From Streptosporangium subroseum (GTDB taxonomy: Bacteria > Actinomycetota > Actinomycetes > Streptosporangiales > Streptosporangiaceae), in contig NZ_FZOD01000013.1 of the NCBI RefSeq assembly GCF_900188345.1, positions 124,001 to 188,000 of the forward strand: a stretch of DNA of 64,000 nucleotides. The letters are read 5' to 3'. The notes below the pieces were generated by a model, which saw only the letters and a list, made by a program, of their open reading frames with translations, was not told where the DNA came from and searched no databases. Shown piece after piece: positions 59,804-64,000 of this stretch. Numbering within the stretch: the first letter of the stretch is position 1; each line of letters begins with the position of its first letter. Both the position numbers and the translations under genes were made by a program.

Positions 59804-59826
59804 TTCACTGACAATCTGACAGTGAA
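59804..59826. promoter_or_regulatory. Palindrome TTCACTG-N9-CAGTGAA
   Basis: 7-bp perfect arms between the AsnC and nitroreductase genes; related half-site at 59765-59776 (CTGTCAATCTG-like). Likely AsnC operator. Confidence 0.65.
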
Positions 59827-59900
59827 ATGACCCGTCTGTTGCACCGTTTGTAGTCGCAATTAAGACTATGCCTTCATATATGGCACTCATGGAGGCGATC

Positions 59901-60584
59901 ATGGCGCAGGAGCATTCCCATCCGTTCATCCCGTACCGGCCCGCGCGCTACCCCGAGCCGGAGATGGTGGCGCGGGGCCGGGAGTTCTACGAGCACATGG
60001 ACCGGCGCCGGAGCGTGCGGTTCTTCAGCGACGAGCCGGTGCCGCGCGAGTGCGTCGAGCTGGCCGTCATGACAGCGAACACCGCGCCGTCGGGGGCGCA
60101 CCAGCAGCCGTGGAAGTTCGTGGTGATCGGCGACCCGAAGGACAGGCGGCGGGTGCGGGAGGCCGCCGAGGTCGAGGAGCGGCAGAACTACGAGGGCGGG
60201 CGGCTGACCCCCGAGTGGCGTGAGGCCCTGGCCCACCTGGAGACCGGTTCCGACAAGGGCTATCTCGAAACGGTGCCCTGGCTGGTGGTCTGTTTCGCCG
60301 AGAAGTACGGCGTGCGCCCCGACGGCACCAGGGTCAAGCACTACTACGTCAACGAGAGCGTCGGCATCGCCTGCGGGTTCTTCATCGCGGCCCTGCACTC
60401 GATGGGCCTGTCCACGCTCACCCACACCCCGAACCCGATGGCGTTCCTGACGGATATCTGCGGACGTCCCGGCAACGAGCGGCCCTACATCCTCTTCCCG
60501 ATCGGCTACGCCGCGCATGACGCCGAGGTGCCCGACCTGGTCCGCAAGCCCCTGTCCGAGGCGCTCGCCGACGGCCCGGCCTGA
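59901..60584 (+). CDS. Nitroreductase-family protein (iodotyrosine-deiodinase-like)
   Basis: 227 residues. FMN contacts RRRSVRFFSDEPVP, NTAPSGAHQQPWKFVVIGDP and the late GLSTLTHTPNP. The family includes iodotyrosine-deiodinase-like reductases. ATG 59901 has GGAGG at 5-bp spacing; upstream ATGs lack sites. Likely controlled by the divergent AsnC. Confidence 0.9.
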   Translation: MAQEHSHPFIPYRPARYPEPEMVARGREFYEHMDRRRSVRFFSDEPVPRECVELAVMTANTAPSGAHQQPWKFVVIGDPKDRRRVREAAEVEERQNYEGGRLTPEWREALAHLETGSDKGYLETVPWLVVCFAEKYGVRPDGTRVKHYYVNESVGIACGFFIAALHSMGLSTLTHTPNPMAFLTDICGRPGNERPYILFPIGYAAHDAEVPDLVRKPLSEALADGPA

Positions 60585-60602
60585 GCAGACCGCCAGGTCT
60601 GA

Positions 60603-60710
60603 GTCGGCGGTCCAGCCTGGGCCGATGGTCCGGTTTGAGCCGACGGTTCAGCCTGAGCCGATGGTCCGGTCTGAGCCGGCGGCCCGGTCTGAGCCGGCGG
60701 TGGCCCGAGG
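60603..60710. repeat. Six tandem copies of an 18-bp unit
   Basis: Units at 60603, 60621, 60639, 60657, 60675 and 60693; consensus GCCGRYGGTCCRGYCTGA. They start 18 bp after the nitroreductase stop, and 60585-60602 may be a seventh, decayed copy. No spacers. The rest of 60711-60925 shows nothing. Confidence 0.88.
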
Positions 60711-60925
60711 GGGCGGGCCGGGATCGGGGCGGACGGCTCCGGACGAGAGGGCGGCCGGATGAGACGGGGGCGGAGCACCACCCGGAATCGCCTCGCCGGA
60801 TAGGCACGGGGGACGTTATTCGATCGCGGAGTCCCGTATTTGGAACGTGCCTAGCTGGATCGTCGGAAATCGACTTTTTTGGGCCTTGTGGGAGGAGTCT
60901 GTCAAAGCTACGATCACGGCAACTC

Positions 60926-60942
60926 TTAGGAAACTTTCCTAA
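60926..60942. promoter_or_regulatory. Perfect 17-bp palindrome TTAGGAAACTTTCCTAA
   Basis: Exact inverted repeat of 8-bp arms in an AT-rich patch upstream of the decayed secreted-enzyme gene and about 520 bp before the chitinase. From memory similar TTAGGAAA..TTTCCTAA sites occur before polysaccharide-degradation genes in related actinomycetes, possibly bound by ROK-type regulators. Confidence 0.65.
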
Positions 60943-61092
60943 AAGAAATACCGAATGGGAGTCCCCATGGCCCGTTCGCCCCCGGCGGCCTCGATTGCAG
61001 GCTGCGGAAACTCGATGGTGGCAGTTGTCACCGCAGAAGGTCCGACCGTCCGGACGTCTCACCCCCCAGGTTCCCCCTTCATGGGAGCGATC

Positions 61093-61330
61093 ATGCGGCG
61101 CACCTTTCCCTTACTCTTCCTGACTGCGGCTGCAAGCCTCCCGCACGGGCCGTCCGTGCCCGGCGGTGCCAGCGCGGCAGCCGTCACGACCACCTTCACC
61201 GAGGTCTCCGACCGGGATCGTGGTTCGAGGACAAGCGCACGCTCAGGGATGAGATCACGGCGGTCCTGACCAGCCAGAACGTCCAGCCCGGCCGTTTCTC
61301 ACCATCGCCGTGGACAACGGCCCGCGTTGA
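61093..61330 (+). pseudogene. Frameshifted secreted CBM2-enzyme remnant
   Basis: ATG 61093 (GGGAG 5 bp upstream) encodes a signal peptide MRRTFPLLFLTAAASL then VTTTFTEVSD, which aligns with the CBM2 start of the next two genes. The frame then fails: a second frame reads WFEDKRTLRDEITAVL, and a third LTIAVDNGPR and stop. At least two frameshifts; the middle part is not recognised. Confidence 0.6.
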
Positions 61331-61378
61331 TCGACGGCGTGGTTCCGCCCTCCCCCGGGCGGAGCCGTGGCCACCACG

Positions 61379-61437
61379 CCGTACGGCTTGCGCTCACGTC
61401 CGCCTCCAGCGCCCCCCGCGGGGTGCAAGCCGTACGG
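61379..61437. repeat. Inverted repeat in the chitinase leader
   Basis: CCGTACGGCTTGC (61379-61391) pairs exactly with GCAAGCCGTACGG (61425-61437), 33-nt loop. Ends 29 bp before the chitinase GTG and may terminate readthrough or fold in the leader. Confidence 0.7.
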
Positions 61438-61466
61438 TCACCCCCCAGTGAATGCATGAGGTTAAC

Positions 61467-63302
61467 GTGAAGTTTCGCGTCATCGCTCGATCTCTCGTCG
61501 CTCTGGCGGCCATCGTCCTGACGATGATGATCGCCCTCCCGGCTCAGGCGGCCACCGCCACCGCCACGTTCACCAAGGGCTCCGACTGGGGTTCCGGCTT
61601 CGAGGGCAAGTACACGATCACCAACGGCGGCACCACCACCCTCAACGGCTGGTCGGTGGCCTTCGACCTGCCCTCCGGCGCGAACATCGGCTCCTTCTGG
61701 GACGCTGCGATGAGCCGGAGCGGGCAGCGCTTCACCTTCACCAACGTCGGGTGGAACGGCACCCTGGCTCCGGGGGCGTCGGCGAGCTTCGGCTTCAACG
61801 GCAGCCCGGGCGGGATCACCCCGTCCAACTGCACGCTCAACGGCGTCGCCTGCGGCGGCGGCACCACGATCCAGGTTCCGGGCAAGCCTGGCACGCCCAC
61901 CGCGACCGGCGGCGCGAACGCCGTCACGCTGTCATGGGGAGCTTCCAGCGGCACCGTCACCGGTTACCGGGTCTACGAGGGCACGACCCTGAAGACCACC
62001 GTCACCGGCACGGGCGCCACCATCTCCGGCCTGGGCGCGTGCGAGTCGCACACCTACACGGTCGCCGCCTACAACACCACCGGCGAGGGCACGAAGAGCG
62101 ACCCGGCGAGCGCCACCACCACCGGCTGCACCGCCGGGGTGCCCGGCAGGCCCGGCGCCCCGTCCGCCACGGGCAACTCCGGCAACATCGCGCTGAGCTG
62201 GGGAGCCTCCAGCGGCACGGTGACCGGTTACCGGGTCTACGAGGGCACGACCCTGAAGACCACGGTCACCGGTACGAGCGCCACGGTCTCCGGTCTGGGC
62301 GCGTGCGAGTCGCACACCTACACGGTCGCCGCGTACAACACGGCGGGCGAGGGCACGAAGAGCGACTCGGCGAGCGCGACCACCACCGGCTGCACCGTCA
62401 GCCCGCTGCCCAAGCACTTCCTCACCGGCTACTGGCACAACTTCAACAACGCCGCCGTCGAGCTCAAGCTGTCGGCCGTGCCCAACGAGTACGATCTCGT
62501 CGCGATCTCCTTCGGTGAGGCCACGACCACCCCGGGCGAGGTCGTCTTCGGTGTCGACCCCGGACTGTCCACCTCCCTCGGCGGCTACACCGACGCCCAG
62601 TTCAAGGCGGACGTGCAGACGCTCCACTCACGCGGCAAGAAGGTCATCCTCTCGGTCGGCGGTGAGCTGGGCCGCGTCCAGGTGTCCAGCGCCACCTCGG
62701 CCACCAAGTTCGCCGACACCGTCTACGCCCTGATGCAGAGCTACGGCTTCGACGGCGTGGACATCGACCTGGAGAACGGCCTCAACGCCACCTACATGGG
62801 TCAGGCACTGCGGGCGCTGCGCGCGAAGGCGGGCGCGAACCTGATCATCACGATGGCGCCGCAGACCATCGACATGCAGTCCACCGGCGGGGAGTACTTC
62901 AAGCTCGCGCTGAACATCAAGGACATCCTCACCGTCGTCCACACCCAGTTCTACAACTCCGGCTCGATGCTCGGCTGCGACCAGATGGCCGCCTACTCGC
63001 AGGGCACGGTCAACTTCATGACCGCGCTGGCCTGCATCCAGCTGGAGAACGGCCTGCGCCCCGACCAGGTGGCACTCGGCCTGCCCGCGGGACCCGGCGG
63101 GGCCGGCGGCGGGATCGTCGCCCCGTCCCTGGTGAACCAGGCGCTGACCTGCCTGGCGACCCGGACCAACTGCGGCAGCTTCGTGCCGCCGCGCGCCTAC
63201 CCGGGGATCCGCGGCGCCATGACCTGGTCGATCAACTGGGACGCCTCCAACAACTGGAACTTCTCCAGGACCGTCAAGCCCCACCTCGCCACCCTGCCCT
63301 AG
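61467..63302 (+). CDS. Secreted GH18 chitinase, CBM2-FnIII-FnIII-GH18
   Basis: 611 residues. Signal peptide about 1-29 (LVALAAIVLTMMIALPAQA), CBM2 about 30-130 (FTKGSDWGSGFEGKYTITNG), two nearly identical FnIII modules (about 135-220 and 225-310) and GH18 from about 312 with FDGVDIDLE, catalytic acid E436. Degrades chitin outside the cell. GTG 61467 has GAGG 5 bp upstream; ATG 61452 lacks a site. Confidence 0.93.
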   Translation: MKFRVIARSLVALAAIVLTMMIALPAQAATATATFTKGSDWGSGFEGKYTITNGGTTTLNGWSVAFDLPSGANIGSFWDAAMSRSGQRFTFTNVGWNGTLAPGASASFGFNGSPGGITPSNCTLNGVACGGGTTIQVPGKPGTPTATGGANAVTLSWGASSGTVTGYRVYEGTTLKTTVTGTGATISGLGACESHTYTVAAYNTTGEGTKSDPASATTTGCTAGVPGRPGAPSATGNSGNIALSWGASSGTVTGYRVYEGTTLKTTVTGTSATVSGLGACESHTYTVAAYNTAGEGTKSDSASATTTGCTVSPLPKHFLTGYWHNFNNAAVELKLSAVPNEYDLVAISFGEATTTPGEVVFGVDPGLSTSLGGYTDAQFKADVQTLHSRGKKVILSVGGELGRVQVSSATSATKFADTVYALMQSYGFDGVDIDLENGLNATYMGQALRALRAKAGANLIITMAPQTIDMQSTGGEYFKLALNIKDILTVVHTQFYNSGSMLGCDQMAAYSQGTVNFMTALACIQLENGLRPDQVALGLPAGPGGAGGGIVAPSLVNQALTCLATRTNCGSFVPPRAYPGIRGAMTWSINWDASNNWNFSRTVKPHLATLP

Positions 63303-63426
63303 CCCTCCGCCACCTCCGACGTCCCCGGACCTGCCCGGCACCTCCTCACGACCCGGCCGGGCAGATCCCGAATCTCACACCCTCACCACCCCCCACCACC
63401 TCGCACCCCCCAACCGAGGAAAAAAC

Positions 63427-64000
63427 ATGAGATTTCGACGAACACTGACCGCGGTCCTGGCCGCACTCGGCGTGTCACTCGGCCTGTCGACGGTCGCGGC
63501 CCCCGCGTTCGCGGCGCCCCCCACCGCCGTATTCACCAAGGTCTCCGACTGGGGCTCCGGTTTCGAGGGCAAGTACACGGTCACCAACGGCGGCACCACC
63601 ACCCTCAACGGCTGGTCGGTCGCCTTCGACCTGCCCTCCGGCGCGAACATCGGCTCCTTCTGGGACGCTGCGATGAGCCGCAGCGGGCAGCGCTTCACCT
63701 TCACCAACGTCGGCTGGAACGGCACCCTCGCCCCCGGCGCGACCGCGAGCTTCGGCTTCAACGGCAGCCCGGGCGGGATCACCCCGTCCAACTGCACCCT
63801 CAACGGCGCGTCCTGCGCCGGCGGCACCCCGCCCAACCCCGGCACCCCGGGCACGCCCGGAGCCCCGTCGGTCACCGGCACCACCAACTCCTCGATCTCC
63901 CTGTCGTGGGGCGCCTCCAGCGGTACCGTCACCGGCTACCGCGTCTACGAAGGCACCACGCAGCGGGCCCAGGTCACCGGCACCAGCACCACCGTCGGCT
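63427..64000 (+). CDS. Secreted CBM2-FnIII protein (partial)
   Basis: Open to the window end; 191 codons visible. Signal peptide (LTAVLAALGVSLGLSTVAAP), CBM2 nearly identical to that of the chitinase, a PGTPGTPGAP linker and the beginning of an FnIII. The catalytic domain, if any, is beyond 64000. ATG 63427 with GAGGAAAAA upstream. The gap 63303-63426 shows nothing. Confidence 0.9.
   Translation, partial: MRFRRTLTAVLAALGVSLGLSTVAAPAFAAPPTAVFTKVSDWGSGFEGKYTVTNGGTTTLNGWSVAFDLPSGANIGSFWDAAMSRSGQRFTFTNVGWNGTLAPGATASFGFNGSPGGITPSNCTLNGASCAGGTPPNPGTPGTPGAPSVTGTTNSSISLSWGASSGTVTGYRVYEGTTQRAQVTGTSTTVG

Noticed and set aside
60603..60710. CRISPR array
   Set aside because: Repeats are contiguous, 18 bp, without spacers or cas genes.
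1..64000. tRNA, rRNA, riboswitch, integrase or insertion sequence
   Set aside because: Nothing convincing on reading either strand; a covariance-model search would be decisive for small RNAs. The only transposase-like signal is the HTH_38 domain of a regulator.

Overview
The window is about 70% GC, densely packed on both strands and rich in GTG/TTG starts. It carries a housekeeping block (frr, cdsA, rlmN) with LacI, XRE, Lrp/AsnC and GlxA-type regulators and secreted CBM2/fibronectin-III chitin-active enzymes. This points to a filamentous actinomycete. A Streptosporangiaceae-like genome (Streptosporangium/Nonomuraea type) is my best inference; it is not proven by any single marker.

Layout. 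1-4 kb: frr, cdsA, a SUFU-domain gene and rlmN, with clear hairpin terminators. 4.1-7 kb: an AAA/DUF4143 ATPase of lower GC and a two-gene ABC exporter. 7.3-9.1 kb: a PNPOx-fold flavoprotein coupled to a flavohemoglobin (nitrosative stress). 9.2-17.1 kb: a polyamine/GABA locus with a divergent Lrp/AsnC regulator, an aminobutyraldehyde dehydrogenase, a complete spermidine/putrescine ABC importer (ATPase, lipoprotein, two permeases) and a PuuB-like amine oxidase. 17-26 kb: metabolic genes (dienelactone-hydrolase-like enzyme, BadF/GlcNAc-kinase-like ATPase, CPA2 antiporter with an overlapping upstream micro-ORF, HIBADH-like reductase divergent from a CGNR regulator with twin operators, propionyl-CoA synthetase, PfkB sugar kinase). 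26-29.4 kb: a rifampin-phosphotransferase-like enzyme overlapping its upstream MarR regulator gene. 29.6-31.5 kb: two small secreted proteins flanking decayed DNA with a WD40 remnant.

31.7-47.4 kb: accessory regulators and enzymes (pentapeptide-repeat protein with a P-loop kinase, DUF4097 protein divergent from an HTH_38-MarR hybrid, XRE regulator with a small partner and two very strong hairpins, HAD phosphatase, GlxA regulator with a quinone-reductase-like enzyme, methyltransferase, LacI regulator divergent from an MFS exporter, a second MFS, acyl-ACP desaturase with a perfect palindromic operator). 47.5-50.4 kb: a coupled EamA transporter, GT4 glycosyltransferase and DUF998 operon. 50.5-58 kb: small membrane and stress proteins (lipocalin-like, DedA, TspO, VC0807-like, LysE), a lone STM4013-type hydrolase, and a YeiH-type exporter preceded by a translationally coupled 44-residue membrane microprotein. 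58.3-60.6 kb: VapBC, a second Lrp/AsnC regulator and a nitroreductase. 60.9-64 kb: a palindromic operator, a decayed secreted-enzyme gene, a CBM2-FnIII-FnIII-GH18 chitinase and the start of a near-identical CBM2-FnIII protein that leaves the window.

A recurring theme is degenerate tandem repetition, both between genes (periods 88, 40, about 49, 56-57, 57 and 18 bp) and in frame inside genes (9, 33, 39 and about 39-42 bp). No tRNA, rRNA, CRISPR array or intact insertion sequence was seen.
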